The notes: generated by a model not told the origin, from the sequence alone. 64,000 nucleotides of DNA from CAWCLK01 sp963796225 (GCA_963796225.1 CAWCLK010000028.1:1-64000); one strand, 5' to 3'; positions 22,548-34,540 are shown, numbered from the stretch's first letter. Program-made: numbers and translations.

Positions 22548-23582
22548 TCAGCCCACCGACCGCAGCGACGCGGCCAGGGTCGCGTAGGCCCCGAGGTGGC
22601 GGGTGACCTCGCCCTCGACGCGGTAGAGGTCCTCCTCGCGGAACCCCGCCCCGCCGAGCACCAGGCCGCACGGCAGCGGGCGGGCGAGCTCGTCGAGGAA
22701 GGTCTGGGCGGGACGGCGGCGCACGGCCCCGACCAGCGCGATCTGGGCCGAGGTGGCCTCGATGGCGCGGCGAAGCGCCCCGGTGGGGGTGCGCGCCCCG
22801 AGGAAGGTGACGTTCCAGCCGGCGTCGGCGGCGACCACGGCGCTGGCGAGCACCCCGAGGTCGTGCTCCTCCTTCTCGGGGGCGGCGGCGACGCAGGTGG
22901 GTGCCTCGCGGTTGGCGGGGCTGCGCAGCAGGCGGATGAGGCGGGGGCGGATCGCGTTGGTGGCGAAGTGCTCGCGGGCGATGGCGCCGGGGTCGTGCTC
23001 CCAGCCCTCGCCGACCACACGCAACGTCGGCATGATCACGTGGTCGAGGGCCGCCGCGACGTCGAAGCGGGCGAAGGTGTCGTCGATGGCCTCGTTGGCC
23101 GCGGTGGCGTCGTACACGCTGACCGCGTCGATCAGACGCCGGACGATCGCGGAGGCGGCGGGCGTCAGGCCCTGGGGGGCCTCGGGGGTGTGGACACCGG
23201 TCGGGTGGCCGTCGGTACGGACCTCGCCGTCGGGCGGCGGGGTGGGCACGCGGAACTCGCGCGTGGTGTCGAGCGGTTCGCGTTCCTCGATGCCGTCGAG
23301 GGCCTGCAGGGCGTCCTCGCGGGCCTGGCGGGCGGCGGCGTCAGCGCCCCAGCCGTCCCCGAGCAGCTGCTGCATGCGGCGCACGCGTGCGAGGTCGTCG
23401 CTGCCGTAGCGGCGGTGGCCCCCCTCGGTGCGCTGCGGGTCGAGCAGCCCGTACCGGCGTTCCCATGCCCGCAGGGTCGCGACGGCCACGCCCGTGCGGC
23501 GCGCCACCTCGCCGATGGGCAGGGCGGCACGCTTGTCCGACGATGACGTCGTCGGCTTCTCGGGCGGGGACTCCGCGGACAC
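22548..23582 (-). CDS. CarH/LitR-type MerR regulator with adenosylcobalamin-binding domain
   Basis: 344 aa. MerR helix-turn-helix at about 20-90 (PIGEVARRTGVAVATLRAWERRYGLLDPQRTEGGHRRY). After a linker comes a four-helix plus Rossmann B12-binding region. The light-sensor residues of CarH are there: the W-x9-EH motif in WEHDPGAIAREHF and the axial-His motif as EEHDLG, equivalent to DxHxxG. CarH binds AdoCbl in the dark as a repressing tetramer and falls apart in light, usually derepressing carotenoid genes. No carotenoid gene lies nearby; the target is unknown. Intact frame. Confidence 0.9.
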   Translation of the reverse strand: MSAESPPEKPTTSSSDKRAALPIGEVARRTGVAVATLRAWERRYGLLDPQRTEGGHRRYGSDDLARVRRMQQLLGDGWGADAAARQAREDALQALDGIEEREPLDTTREFRVPTPPPDGEVRTDGHPTGVHTPEAPQGLTPAASAIVRRLIDAVSVYDATAANEAIDDTFARFDVAAALDHVIMPTLRVVGEGWEHDPGAIAREHFATNAIRPRLIRLLRSPANREAPTCVAAAPEKEEHDLGVLASAVVAADAGWNVTFLGARTPTGALRRAIEATSAQIALVGAVRRRPAQTFLDELARPLPCGLVLGGAGFREEDLYRVEGEVTRHLGAYATLAASLRSVG

Positions 23583-23681
23583 CCGTGCTTCCGTTCGTTG
23601 GGTGGTTCTGTCGAGGTTCGACCCTGATGGGCCGGTGGACTCCCTGCATTGAACCTGTACAGGAGGTCGGCCTGCGACAGG

Positions 23682-24335
23682 TCACAGCAGGCGGCGTCCG
23701 GCCGCCCAGGCCGTGAGCTCGTGGCGGTTGCTGAGCTGCAGCTTGCGCAGCACGTTCGAGACATGGGTCTCGACCGTCTTGACCGAGATGTGCAGCCGGC
23801 CAGCGGTCTCGCGGTAGGTGAAGCCACGCGCGATGTGGCGCATGACCTCCTTCTCGCGGCTCGTGAGCTGGTCCATCTCCTCGTCGACGGCCTCCATGCC
23901 CTCGGGCAGGGCGCCCGCGAAGGCGTCCAGCACGAAGCCGGCCAGTCGCGGGGAGAACACCGCATCGCCCTCGTGGACGCGACGGATGGCGTCGACGAGG
24001 TCGTCCGGCGAGATCGTCTTGGTGACGTAGCCCCGCGCCCCGGCGCGGATGGTCGCGATCACGTCCTCGGCCGCGTCGGAGACGCTGAGGGCCAGGAAGG
24101 TCGTGTCGATCACGCCCTCGGCCCGTGCCCCGGCGATCACCTCGCGCCCACCGCCGCCCGGCAGGTGGACGTCCAGCAGCACCACGTCGGGCCGGGTCCG
24201 GCGGATGCCCTGGATGGCGCCGTCGACGTCGGCGGCCTCGCCGACCACGTGGACGTGCTGACCGATCTCGGCCCGTACGCCCGTGCGGAACAGCTTGTGG
24301 TCGTCGACCAGGAACACGGTGATGCCGGCGGTCAT
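23682..24335 (-). CDS. NarL/LuxR-family response regulator
   Basis: 217 aa. Receiver with VFLVDDHKLFR, phosphoacceptor VVLLDVHLPGGGG and the late Lys TKTISPDDL; C-terminal LuxR helix-turn-helix LTSREKEVMRHIARGFTYRETAGRLHISVKTVETHVSNVLRKL. The ATG overlaps the stop of the kinase gene (ATGA), so the two form one unit. Controls envelope-stress genes by analogy with actinobacterial PspC-kinase systems. Confidence 0.93.
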   Translation of the reverse strand: MTAGITVFLVDDHKLFRTGVRAEIGQHVHVVGEAADVDGAIQGIRRTRPDVVLLDVHLPGGGGREVIAGARAEGVIDTTFLALSVSDAAEDVIATIRAGARGYVTKTISPDDLVDAIRRVHEGDAVFSPRLAGFVLDAFAGALPEGMEAVDEEMDQLTSREKEVMRHIARGFTYRETAGRLHISVKTVETHVSNVLRKLQLSNRHELTAWAAGRRLL

Positions 24336-25648
24336 GACGTCCTCGAGTGCGTGGGGGAGGAGGCAGCAGGGGGTGGAGGTGGCGGCGGTGGCGGCACGGG
24401 GGACGGGGCGTGCGGGGCGGACGGCGTGTCGGTCGGCTCGCTGGCGGGGCGCCGGCCGGCGCGGGGGACCCACAGCTCGACCTCCACGCCCCGTCCCGGC
24501 GTCGCGTCGACGTGGGCGCCACCGCCGAGCCGTCGCAGCCGGGCGTGGACCGATCCGCGCAGCCCGCGCCGATCGGGCGGCACGGCCGCCGGGTCGAACC
24601 CCGCGCCCCGGTCCCGGACGAACGCCTCGACCCGATCGGTGTCGGCCTCGACGTAGAGGCTGGCCTCGACCACGCCGGCGTGCTTGCCCACGTTGACCAG
24701 GGCCTCCCGGGCGGCTGCCAGCAGCCCGGTGACGGCGTCGTCGACCGGGGCGTCGCCGACGACCACGGTGTCCACGTCCAGCTCGAAGGTGGCCTCGACC
24801 TCCCCGACCAGGTCGTCGACCGCGGCCGCCAGCGAGGTGGCCGGGTCCAGCGTGTCGCGGTCCCCGTACAGCCACGACCGCAGCTCGCGCTCCTGCTGGC
24901 GGGCCAGGGTGACCATGCGGCGCGGCTGGTCCCCGGCCCGCTGGATCAGGGCCAGGGTCTGCAGCACCGAGTCGTGCAGGTGGGCGGCGACCTCGTCGCG
25001 GGCTGCCGCACGGGCGGCCTCGTCGCGCTCCCGGCCGAGCTGCTCCCACAGGCGCAGCAGCCACGGGGCGAGCAGCAGCACCACGCCGATCGTGATGCCG
25101 GCCAGCGGGGCCAGCACCCCGACCGGGTCCTCGGTGGTGGACAGGAACACCAGCGCGCTGGCGCCGGTCAGCGTGGCGCCGATCACGATGCGCCCCGCCG
25201 TGCCCGACCGCGACCCGGTCAGGCCGAGCGGGTCGTCGGGGCGGCGCCGGTCCCCGGCGTGCCCACCCCGCGTCCAGATGACCGCCGACGCGATGCCGGC
25301 GAGCAGGGCGGGCCAGACCAGTGCGTCGCCGAACCACAGCCCGAGCGCCCGCAGCATCAGCAGCACGCCCAGCCCGACCAGGCCCACCGCGGCGGCCTGC
25401 TGCAGGTCCAACGGCCGGGCGGGCGGGTCCTCGTCCTCGCCGGGCTCGTCGGAGACCACCAGCCCGATCCCGTACAGCAGGATCCCCGCCCCGCCGGCCA
25501 GTGCCAGGACCACGAAGAAGATCCGCAGCAGCACCGGGTCGACGCCGGTCCGCGCCCCGAGCCCGCCGGCCACGCCGCGCAGCACGCGGTCGCGCCGCGA
25601 GCGCAGGAAGCGCGTGCGGGACGCCGGGGCGGGGTCGGGGGCGGTCAT
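24332..25648 (-). CDS. PspC-domain sensor histidine kinase
   Basis: 438 aa. N-terminal PspC domain (RDRVLRGVAGGLGARTGVDPVLLRI then a membrane helix), four more membrane segments, then a HisKA_3-type dimerisation region with phosphoacceptor His in AHLHDSVLQTLALIQ, and HATPase with ALVNVGKHA and a short G box. The C-terminal tail is a run of Pro. PspC ahead of a kinase of this type is the MadS/MacS-like layout linked to cell-envelope stress. Divergent from a second PspC protein. Confidence 0.9.
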   Translation of the reverse strand: MTAPDPAPASRTRFLRSRRDRVLRGVAGGLGARTGVDPVLLRIFFVVLALAGGAGILLYGIGLVVSDEPGEDEDPPARPLDLQQAAAVGLVGLGVLLMLRALGLWFGDALVWPALLAGIASAVIWTRGGHAGDRRRPDDPLGLTGSRSGTAGRIVIGATLTGASALVFLSTTEDPVGVLAPLAGITIGVVLLLAPWLLRLWEQLGRERDEAARAAARDEVAAHLHDSVLQTLALIQRAGDQPRRMVTLARQQERELRSWLYGDRDTLDPATSLAAAVDDLVGEVEATFELDVDTVVVGDAPVDDAVTGLLAAAREALVNVGKHAGVVEASLYVEADTDRVEAFVRDRGAGFDPAAVPPDRRGLRGSVHARLRRLGGGAHVDATPGRGVEVELWVPRAGRRPASEPTDTPSAPHAPSPVPPPPPPPPPAASSPTHSRTS

Positions 25649-25739
25649 GCGGCGGGGTGCCTCGGGGCGGTGACGTGTGCCATGGTCCCACACGACCGGT
25701 CAATTCGCGCCGGGTCGAGGCCGGGGCGCACCCCGGGGC

Positions 25740-25761
25740 GGCTCAGGGTGGGCTCGGGGTG
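25740..25761. promoter_or_regulatory. Tandem 11-bp repeats between divergent PspC genes
   Basis: GGCTCAGGGTG directly followed by GGCTCGGGGTG (25740-25750 and 25751-25761), with a further partial copy GGCTCGGG near 25774. Located in the divergent promoter region, so a candidate binding site for the LuxR-family regulator. Confidence 0.4.
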
Positions 25762-25883
25762 GGCCCCCATGGTGGCTCGGGCCCGGAGCGGTGCACGATG
25801 CCTGCAGATGACGACGCCACCGATGGCGTCCCCCACCGCCCGGGGCACGTCCCGGGCATCGTCCCCGTCCAGGGAGACCTGCC

Positions 25884-27155
25884 ATGTCCACCCCCTCCAC
25901 CCCGCGCCGGCTCGTCCGCCGCACCGACGATCGCGTGGTCGCCGGCGTGGCCAGCGGCCTCGCCGACCTGCTCGGCCTCGACCCCGTCCTCGTCCGCATC
26001 GGCTTCGTGGTCCTGGCCTTCGCCGGCGGGGCCGGGATCATCGTCTACGGCGCCCTCTGGCTGCTGACGCCCGAGGTCGCCGGCGGCGCCGCCCCGGTCG
26101 ACGTCCGCGAGGGCGACCGTGGGCCGGCCTTCTGGATCGCCATCGGGCTGTTCGTCCTGGCGGCCCTGGCGATCGCCGACAGCGTGGCCGACCGCTCGAT
26201 CGTGTGGCCCCTGGTGCTCGTCGGGGCGGGCGTCGCGCTGTGGCGCTCGGACGGCAGCCGCTCCCGCTCCACCACCCTCGCCGCCGGGGCGGGCACGACC
26301 GGGACGACCGGCACCGTGCCGACCTGGACCCCGCCCCCGGCGCCGTCCAGCGGCGGGGCGCAGCCAGCTCCCGTCGGGCCCTCCGGTCCGGGTGGCCCGA
26401 CCGCGCCCGCCGAGGGCCCGGGCGGTCCCGGCTGGACGCCGCCTCCGGCCCGTCCCCGTGAACGCTCGCTGCTCGGGCGACTGACCATCGGCGCGGCGCT
26501 GCTCGCCGTCGGCGTCCTGGCGATCCTCGACGCCGCCGACGTGCTGGACCTGACGGCGCACGACGCCTTCGCGGTCGGCCTGCTCGTGCTCGGCGCCGGT
26601 CTCGTCGTCGGCACGTGGGTCGGCCGCGCCCGGTGGCTGGTGTTCCCGGCCGTGCTGGTCCTGCTGCCCGGCCTGGTGCTCAGCTCGGTCGCCGCCGAGC
26701 TCGACATCCCCCTGGGGTCGGGCATCGGCGAACGCTCCTTCGGCACCACCGGCGTCGCGGACCTCGAGCCGCTCTACGAGCTCGGCATCGGCGACCTCAC
26801 CGTCGACCTCGGCAACCTCGACCTCGACGGCCAGCGCGTCGCCACCGAGGTCCGCGTGGGCCTCGGCCAGGCCACCGTCGTCGTCCCCGACGACGCACGG
26901 GTGGAGGTCGACTGGTCGGTCACCGGTGGGCAGGTCGAGCTGTTCGACGGCGACCGGCAGGGCCGCGGGCTCGAGGGCAGTGCGACCTTCCCGGGCGAGG
27001 AGGGCGCCGGGACCATCGAGCTCGACGTCGACGTGGCCTTCGGCCAGATCACGCTGCTGCGCGAGGGCGACCGCCCCTTCGGCGACCGCGTCCCGCCCGG
27101 CGAGTCCTTCGACGGCGTCGACTTCGGCTTCTCCCCGTCCGCCACCGCCCACTGA
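25884..27155 (+). CDS. PspC / LiaF-like envelope stress membrane protein
   Basis: 423 aa. N-terminal PspC domain (RLVRRTDDRVVAGVASGLADLLGLDPVLVRI), two following helices, a Pro/Gly-rich linker (about 135-195), two further membrane helix pairs and a C-terminal beta-rich domain with repeated GDLTVDLG / GLGQATVVVPDD / FGQITLL elements, the toast-rack or LiaF C-terminal type. Divergent from the PspC kinase, it probably acts as accessory sensor or inhibitor of that kinase, as LiaF does for LiaS. Confidence 0.88.
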   Translation: MSTPSTPRRLVRRTDDRVVAGVASGLADLLGLDPVLVRIGFVVLAFAGGAGIIVYGALWLLTPEVAGGAAPVDVREGDRGPAFWIAIGLFVLAALAIADSVADRSIVWPLVLVGAGVALWRSDGSRSRSTTLAAGAGTTGTTGTVPTWTPPPAPSSGGAQPAPVGPSGPGGPTAPAEGPGGPGWTPPPARPRERSLLGRLTIGAALLAVGVLAILDAADVLDLTAHDAFAVGLLVLGAGLVVGTWVGRARWLVFPAVLVLLPGLVLSSVAAELDIPLGSGIGERSFGTTGVADLEPLYELGIGDLTVDLGNLDLDGQRVATEVRVGLGQATVVVPDDARVEVDWSVTGGQVELFDGDRQGRGLEGSATFPGEEGAGTIELDVDVAFGQITLLREGDRPFGDRVPPGESFDGVDFGFSPSATAH

Positions 27156-27194
27156 CCCGCCACCGCCACCGCCTCGTCCTCAGGAGGACCCGCC

Positions 27195-27453
27195 ATGAAG
27201 ACCCACCCCACCGACCTGCTCTCGTTCGTCCCCGGCGTCCTGTGCGTCGCCGTCGCCGTCGCCGCCCTGGCCGGCGGCCTCACCCTCGACGTGCTCGCCA
27301 CCGAGTGGGTGTGGCCCACCGTGCTGGTCGGCCTCGGCCTGCTCGTGCTGGCCACGGCCGGCATGGGCCGCCGCCCCCGCGGCCGACGGGGCGCCCGAGG
27401 ACGCGGAGGACCTGGCCGCGCCGCAGGACGCCCCGCGCCCCGAGGACGCCTGA
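27195..27453 (+). CDS. Small two-span membrane protein (frame disrupted)
   Basis: About 85 aa if one C of the run at 27374-27378 is removed; the tail then becomes an acidic PAADGAPEDAEDLAAPQDAP instead of an Arg-rich read-through. Two membrane segments (LLSFVPGVLCVAVAVAALAGG; WVWPTVLVGLGLLVLATAG). ATG with CAGGAGG eight bases before, 39 bp after the PspC/LiaF-like gene, hence likely in the same operon. No family recognised. Confidence 0.6.
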
Positions 27454-27574
27454 CCCGCCGGGGCCTGCGCTGCCCCACCGCGCGGGGCACGCGAGCCGTC
27501 CGGTAGCATGGCTGCACGTTGCCGACAGCACGGCGGCAACGGACCTCGCGTCCTCCATCATCCCGGGACCCCAC

Positions 27575-27593
27575 CACGTGCGCGACGCACGTG
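27575..27593. promoter_or_regulatory. Inverted repeat upstream of purA
   Basis: CACGTGCG-CGA-CGCACGTG, perfect eight-base arms, between a TAGCAT -10-like box (27504-27509) and the purA start at 27630. Could be an operator or a leader hairpin. Confidence 0.4.
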
Positions 27594-27629
27594 CCCGGCC
27601 GGTCCCGGCCTCGCGCGGAAGGGCACACC

Positions 27630-28926
<1,297 letters not shown>

Positions 28927-31186
28927 CCAGCGCCGCCCCGAGCAGCGCCACCAGGGCCCACAGCGCGCTGACGCCGCCGGTCGCCGGCAGCTCACGCGAC
29001 GGCTCGCCCGCCGGGCCCGGCGCCGGCCGGTCGGCGTCGGGGGCAGCGGCAGGCGGGGTCGGCGACGTGATCGCCGGCAGGATGCCGGTGCGCTCGCCGG
29101 CGCCGTCCAGGGCGAGCGTCCGTCCGTCGCTGAAGGTCACGACGGTGGGCCCGTCGGTCGTCAGCTCGTAGGCGACCGGTCCCGGGGACAGGCACGCGTC
29201 GGTGACGTCGAGGGTCATCGACGCAACGTTGGTCGCGGTCCCGGTGATGCGGTTCGCCTGCTCGACGGGACGCGTTCCGGTCACCTCGTGGAAGTCGGAC
29301 ACCCAGGGGATCGGTTCGGTGCCGGCATCGCGCCCCGCGGTCACGGTGGGGATCTCGCCTCCGCAGCCGGAGGAGAGCAGGTCCACCTCGAGCGGCCCGT
29401 CCTCGCGTCCGCGCAGGTCCTGGACCCAGTAGGCGCGGTCGTGGGAGATCCCGTACTCCGGGTTGCCCAACCACGGGTCGGTCCGGAACGTCACGCGGGC
29501 GGGGCGCTGCACGCGCGTCAGGCCCCGCGTGTCGTTGGCCTCCTTGCGCCAGTCGTCGAGGATGGCGAACTGGAAGTGGTCGCCGGTCGGGTGCTGGTAG
29601 TAGTGGTAGGCGAAGTCACGCGCACGGAACTCGTCCGCCATGGCCTCGGCGCTCGACAGGTGCACGAGCTCGTCGGCGGAACCGAACACCATGGAGCCGG
29701 GGACGTGGCGCAGGTTGCCGACGACGTCGATCATGTTGCCGACCGCCCCGGCCGTGACGAGGCCGACATCGCCCTGTCCGGTCGCGTTGTTGCCCGCGTC
29801 GCCGGTGAACCCGACCCAGGTGATGAAGCCTGCCCACAGGTGGGGGTACAGCGCGGCCATGCGGAAGGTGGCGTAGCCCCCCTGCGAGTAGCCGCTCATG
29901 AACATCTGGTCGGTGTCGACGTCGTAGTGCGCGAGCACGTCGGCCAGCACGTCGAGGCCGTCCCGTTCCGAGATGTCGCTCCAGTAGCCGTTGGGTCCGC
30001 GGGCCAGCGGGACGGCGATGACGCGGTCGAGGTCGTCGGCGAACACCGAGGTGAACCCCGGCTGGTTCACGAAGGCGCCATGGTTCTGGTTGGAGCCGTG
30101 CGCCACGAACTGCAGCCCATGGGGGCCCGACGTGTCCGGCAGGTACAGCCCGTACGGCTGGTAGCGACCGAGGAAGTGGAAGTCCTGCGCGAACGCCGGG
30201 ACCGCCCCGCCGTCGCCGCGCCCCGGGACGGCCTCGTAGGTCATGCCCTCGCCCGGAGGCAGCGTGTAGGCGGAGGTGTAGACCCGCTCGTGCAGTCCGG
30301 GCCCCACCTCGGCGGCCCGGGTGGTGCCGCGGCGCAGGTCGCGGAGGTCGAGCGTCTCACCGAACGCGGAGATGTCGCCGAGTGCGAGCGCGTCGGACTG
30401 GCGGTCCTCCCACCAGTTCCCGTGGTCGGTGGTGCCGGCGATGTTCTCCTGCGGTGTGGCCGCCTCCTCCTCGTTGACCCCCCGGAACGCCACGTTCATC
30501 ACGTTGCCGTCCGGTTGGGCAGCCACCGCCTGGACGCGCCACGTCCGACCGCGCGGGACGGGCAGCCGCCCGGCGACCAGGTTGGTGTCGGGGTCAGCGT
30601 CGGCGAACGTCTCGAGCACGTCCCAGCCGTCGCTGGTGACGTCGAAGCCGGGCCATGGCCCGCCTCCGGTCCCGGCCCCCGGGTCCGTGTCGATGGCCAG
30701 CGCGACCAGCGCGTCGTCGGGTTCGTGCACCGCGTTGAGCTCGAAGGTCGCGACCAGCTCGTCCCCGTCGAGCTCGAGGGTGAGGTCGATCAGGTCGGCG
30801 GTGGACTCCTTGCCCGCCGGGTAGCGCTCGTCGCCGGCGGGACGGGACAGGTTCCCGGCGCTCGACGCGAACGGCACGCCCGTGTCGGCCCCGTAGTCGT
30901 CGTAGACGTAGTCGCGGTAGATGAGCGCCCCGTCGCAGTACTCGACGGTGCCCGCGATCCACGAGGGGCGATGGCACGGGCCCTCCGCAGCGGTGGCCGC
31001 ACGGGCGTCCGCGGGGGAGGCCGCCGCGGGGTGGCCCGTGGCGCCCGACGCCATCGCCAGGAGCGTGGCGAGGACCAGGAGGAGGACGAACGCGGCGCGA
31101 CGGGGCACGGTGGGCTTCCGAGGAACGGTCCTCGGGTGGTTCGACGGCGGTGGCGCCGTCTCCTGTCTGGCCCGCGCGGGACCCGG

Positions 31187-31606
31187 TCAGGTGTCGTCGC
31201 GGGGACCGTCGGCGCGCCGGGCCGCCTTCATCTCGGCCTCGTGGACGTGGCGGCGCCCCGCCATCAGCTCGTCGCGGACCCGGCGGTCCCACCGGTCGGC
31301 GACCTCGTGGTAGGTGGCGTCGAAGTCCTCGACGACCTCGAAGGTCCAGCGGTCGCGCAGGGCGTTGCGGCCGACGAGGTCGTCGCGCAGCCCGGCGGCG
31401 AGCTCGGGATGGCCGGCCTGCTCGAGCAGCTCGACCGCCTCGCCGAACTGGGCGTCGGCGTGGCCGATCATCTGGTGGACGTCGTAGAGGCGACCGCGGG
31501 CGCGGACGACCCACTCGAAGGCCTCGCTGACCTTGCCGGCCGCGGCCACGGTGGCGTCGTCGGCGTCGGCGGGACGCTGGTGCTGGGCGTCGGGCTGTTC
31601 GGGCAT
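31187..31606 (-). CDS. Hypothetical soluble helical protein
   Basis: 139 aa, no signal peptide. Predominantly helical with a Trp/Arg-rich centre (AFEWVVRARGRLYDVHQMIGHADAQFGEAVELL) and FEVVEDFDATYHEVADRWD. The layout recalls actinobacterial proteins of unknown function found near LPxTG genes, but no family name can be given. ATG 31606 chosen; longer upstream reading frames are GC-rich antisense. Divergent from purD. Confidence 0.6.
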   Translation of the reverse strand: MPEQPDAQHQRPADADDATVAAAGKVSEAFEWVVRARGRLYDVHQMIGHADAQFGEAVELLEQAGHPELAAGLRDDLVGRNALRDRWTFEVVEDFDATYHEVADRWDRRVRDELMAGRRHVHEAEMKAARRADGPRDDT

Positions 31607-31725
31607 GGCGGTCGGTCCGCGTGTCGGGGACTCGTCCTCGCGTTCGGGGGACACCGCCTCGCGTGCCGCCGACGGACGGACGGTCCCTACGCTTCGCCCG
31701 ACGAGACGGCAGCTGGAGGCTTCCC

Positions 31726-33002
31726 GTGGGTCGATCGGTCCTCGTGGTCGGTGGTGGAGGGCGCGAGCACGCCCTGGCGTGGCGGCTGGCGACCTCGCCG
31801 TCGGTCGACCGGGTCGCGACCGCCCCCGGCAACCCGGGCACGGCCGCCCTCGGCCCGGTCCACGCCGTGGACGCCGGCGACCCCGTCGCCGTGGCCGAGC
31901 TGGCCGAGCGCGAGGGCGTCGACCTCGTCGTCGTCGGTCCCGAGGCACCACTGGTCGCCGGCGTCGTGGACGAGCTCGCACGTCGCGAGATCCCGGCCTT
32001 CGGGCCGTCGGGCGGCGCGGCCCGGCTGGAGGCGTCCAAGGCCTGGGCCAAGGAGGTCATGAACGCCGCCGGGGCGCCGACCGCCGGGACATGTCGCCAC
32101 GGGCGACCGCGACGAGGCCCACGCGGCGCTGGACCGCTTCGCCGCCCCGTACGTGGTCAAGGCCGACGGGCTCGCTGCCGGCAAGGGCGTGCGGATCTGC
32201 GACGAGCTCGACGAGGCCCGCGAGGCCGTCGACGACGCACTGGTGCGCGACGCCTTCGGGGACGCGGGGGCGCACCTGGTGATCGAGGAGTTCCTCGACG
32301 GGCCCGAGCGCAGCGTGTTCGGGGTCTGCGACGGCACCGACGTGGTGCTGCTGTCGCCGGCGCAGGACTACAAGCGGGCGCTGGACGGCGACGAGGGCCT
32401 CAACACCGGCGGCATGGGCGCGTACACGCCCGTGCCCGGGGTTCGGGTTCGACGAGGCCGAGGCGCTGCGCGACACCGTGTTCGCCCCGGTGCTGCGCGA
32501 GCTCGCCGACCGCGGCACGCCGTTCCGCGGGCTGCTCTACGCCGGCCTGGTCGAGACCGACGCCGGCCCGAAGCTGCTCGAGTTCAACGTCCGCTTCGGC
32601 GACCCCGAGACCCAGGTGATCCTGCCGCGGCTGGCCAGCGACCTCGGCGACCTGCTGTGGGCGTCGGCGACGGGGTCGGTCCGCGACGTGGACGTCGCCT
32701 GGCACGACGACGCCTTCGTCGGCGTGGTCCTGGCCTCGGGCGGCTACCCCGGCAGCTACGACACCGGGAAGCAGATCACCGGCGTCGACCGCGCCGCCGC
32801 CATGGACGGCGTGCAGGTGTTCCACGCCGGGACCTCGGACTCCGGCGACGGGACGCTCGTCACCGCCGGAGGCAGGGTGCTCAACGTCGTGGGGCGGGGC
32901 GCCACGGTCGGCGACGCCCGCCACGTCGCCTACGAGGCCGCGTCGAAGATCAGCTGGTGGGGCAAGCACCAGCGGTCCGACATCGCCCTCCTGCCGATCT
33001 GA
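31726..33002 (+). CDS. purD: Phosphoribosylamine-glycine ligase (two frame disruptions)
   Basis: About 424 aa after removing an extra A at 32089 (GAPTAG-HVATGD) and one G of the run 32438-32441 (TPVPG-FGFDEAE). ATP-grasp enzyme making GAR from phosphoribosylamine, Gly and ATP. Visible: VLVVGGGGREHALAWRL, PAFGPSGGAARLEASK, YVVKADGLAAGKGV, EEFLDGPE, LLEFNVRFGDPETQV. GTG start with CTGGAGG seven bases before and a TACGCT -10 box at 31688. Followed after 9 bp by gamma-glutamyltransferase. Confidence 0.95.
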
Positions 33003-33011
33003 GGCGGCGCG

Positions 33012-34540
33012 ATGGCGCGGGCTCGGGATCGCCGCCAGCAACGACGTCGCCGCGCAGGCCGGCCTCGCGCTGGCCGAGGCCGGGAGGCAACGCCGTGGAC
33101 GCGGCCGTGGCGGCCGCTGTCACGTCGTGCTGCACCGAGCCCGGCGTCTGCTCGCTCGGAGGTGGGGCGTTCCTGCTGGCGGCGCGCCGCGGCCAGCCGG
33201 TCATGGCCATCGACGCCAACGTCGAGATGCCCGGGCGCGGACAGCCCCCGGATGCCTTCGAGCGGGGCATGTGGGAGTACCGCTCCGGCTACGCCGGCGG
33301 GATGCACACGGCCATCGGGCACGGGACCGTGGCCACGCCCGGGACGCTGAAGGGCCTGGCCCGCCTGCACGGCGAGTTCGGCCGCGCCCCGTGGCGCGAC
33401 GTCCTGGAACCCGCGATCGTCGCGGCCCGCGACGGCTTCCCCATGGGCCGGTCGAACCACCACTACCTCGAGTTCGTCCACGAGGGGCTGTACGGCTGGC
33501 ACGCCCCGTCCCGTGCTGTGCTGCACGACGCCGACGGGAACCTGCACCCGGTCGGGGCGACCCTGCGCATCCCGGAGCTCGCGGACACCCTCGACGCGCT
33601 GGCCAGCGAGGGCGTCGGACTGCTCTACCGCGGCGAGCTGGGAGCCATGCTCGCCGATGACGTCGCGGCCAACGACGGCCTGCTGACGCGCGAGGACCTG
33701 GCTGCCTACGAGCTCGCGGTCGGCACCGCCCGCACGCTGCACGTGCGCGACTGGGACGTCGCCACCGTCCCGCCGCCGTCGATCGGCGGGGCGGTGCTGG
33801 CGGCGATGCTGCTGCTCATGGGCGACGAGCCCGACGGGGCGTGGACGCCCCGGGCCGTCCGGCGCCTGGTCGACGTGCAGACCGCGGTGCTGGGGCGGCG
33901 CGCGACCCACCTCGACGTGGCCGACGACCTGCGGGCCGCGTCGGCCGCCTTCGTCGAGGAGGCGGTGGCCGCGGGGCTCGGGCCGCACGGCGGGGCGCCC
34001 TCCACCGTGCAGGTCTCGGCCGTCGACGCCGAGGGGCTGACCGTCGCCATCACCGCCTCCTCGGGGTACGGGTCGGGGGTGATGACGCCCGGGACCGGCA
34101 TCTGGATGAACAACAGCCTCGGCGAGTTCGAGCTGAACCGGCGCGGCCTGCACGCCCTGCCGGTGGGGACCCGGCTGCCGTCGAACATGGCGCCGACCAT
34201 CGCGCGATCGGGGCCCCGCACGATCGCCATCGGTTCGCCCGGTGCGGACCGCATCACCACCGCGATCCTGCAGGTCCTGGCCGGCGTGATCGGGGCGCGG
34301 CTGCCGCTCGAGGTGGCCAACCGCCACCCCCGCCTGCACGTGGTGCGCTCGTCCGAAGGCGACGTCGAGGTCTGGCACGAGGAGGACCTCGAGCTGCCGG
34401 AGGTCCCGTACGCGACCCGCGTGTTCCCGCCGACGTCGATGCTGTTCGGCGGGGTCGGCGTGGTCGAGGCCGGCGGGGCGCGGGGCGTGGACGCCCAGGC
34501 CGACCCACGCCGCGACGGGGCGGCACGCGTCGGCACGTAG
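33012..34540 (+). CDS. Gamma-glutamyltransferase family protein (two frame disruptions)
   Basis: About 508 aa after removing one G at 33019-33021 and one at 33082-33084, giving the family opening LGIAASNDVAAQAGLALAEAGGNAVDAAVAA. Ntn-hydrolase that self-cleaves before a Thr nucleophile: here APS-TVQVSAVDAEG, so the nucleophilic Thr is kept but the usual following TH is VQ. The substrate loop GSGVMTPGTGIWMNNSLGEFEL and the GSPGADRI oxyanion region are present. No signal peptide, so it acts in the cytosol, unlike secreted glutathione hydrolases. Substrate unknown. Confidence 0.85.
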
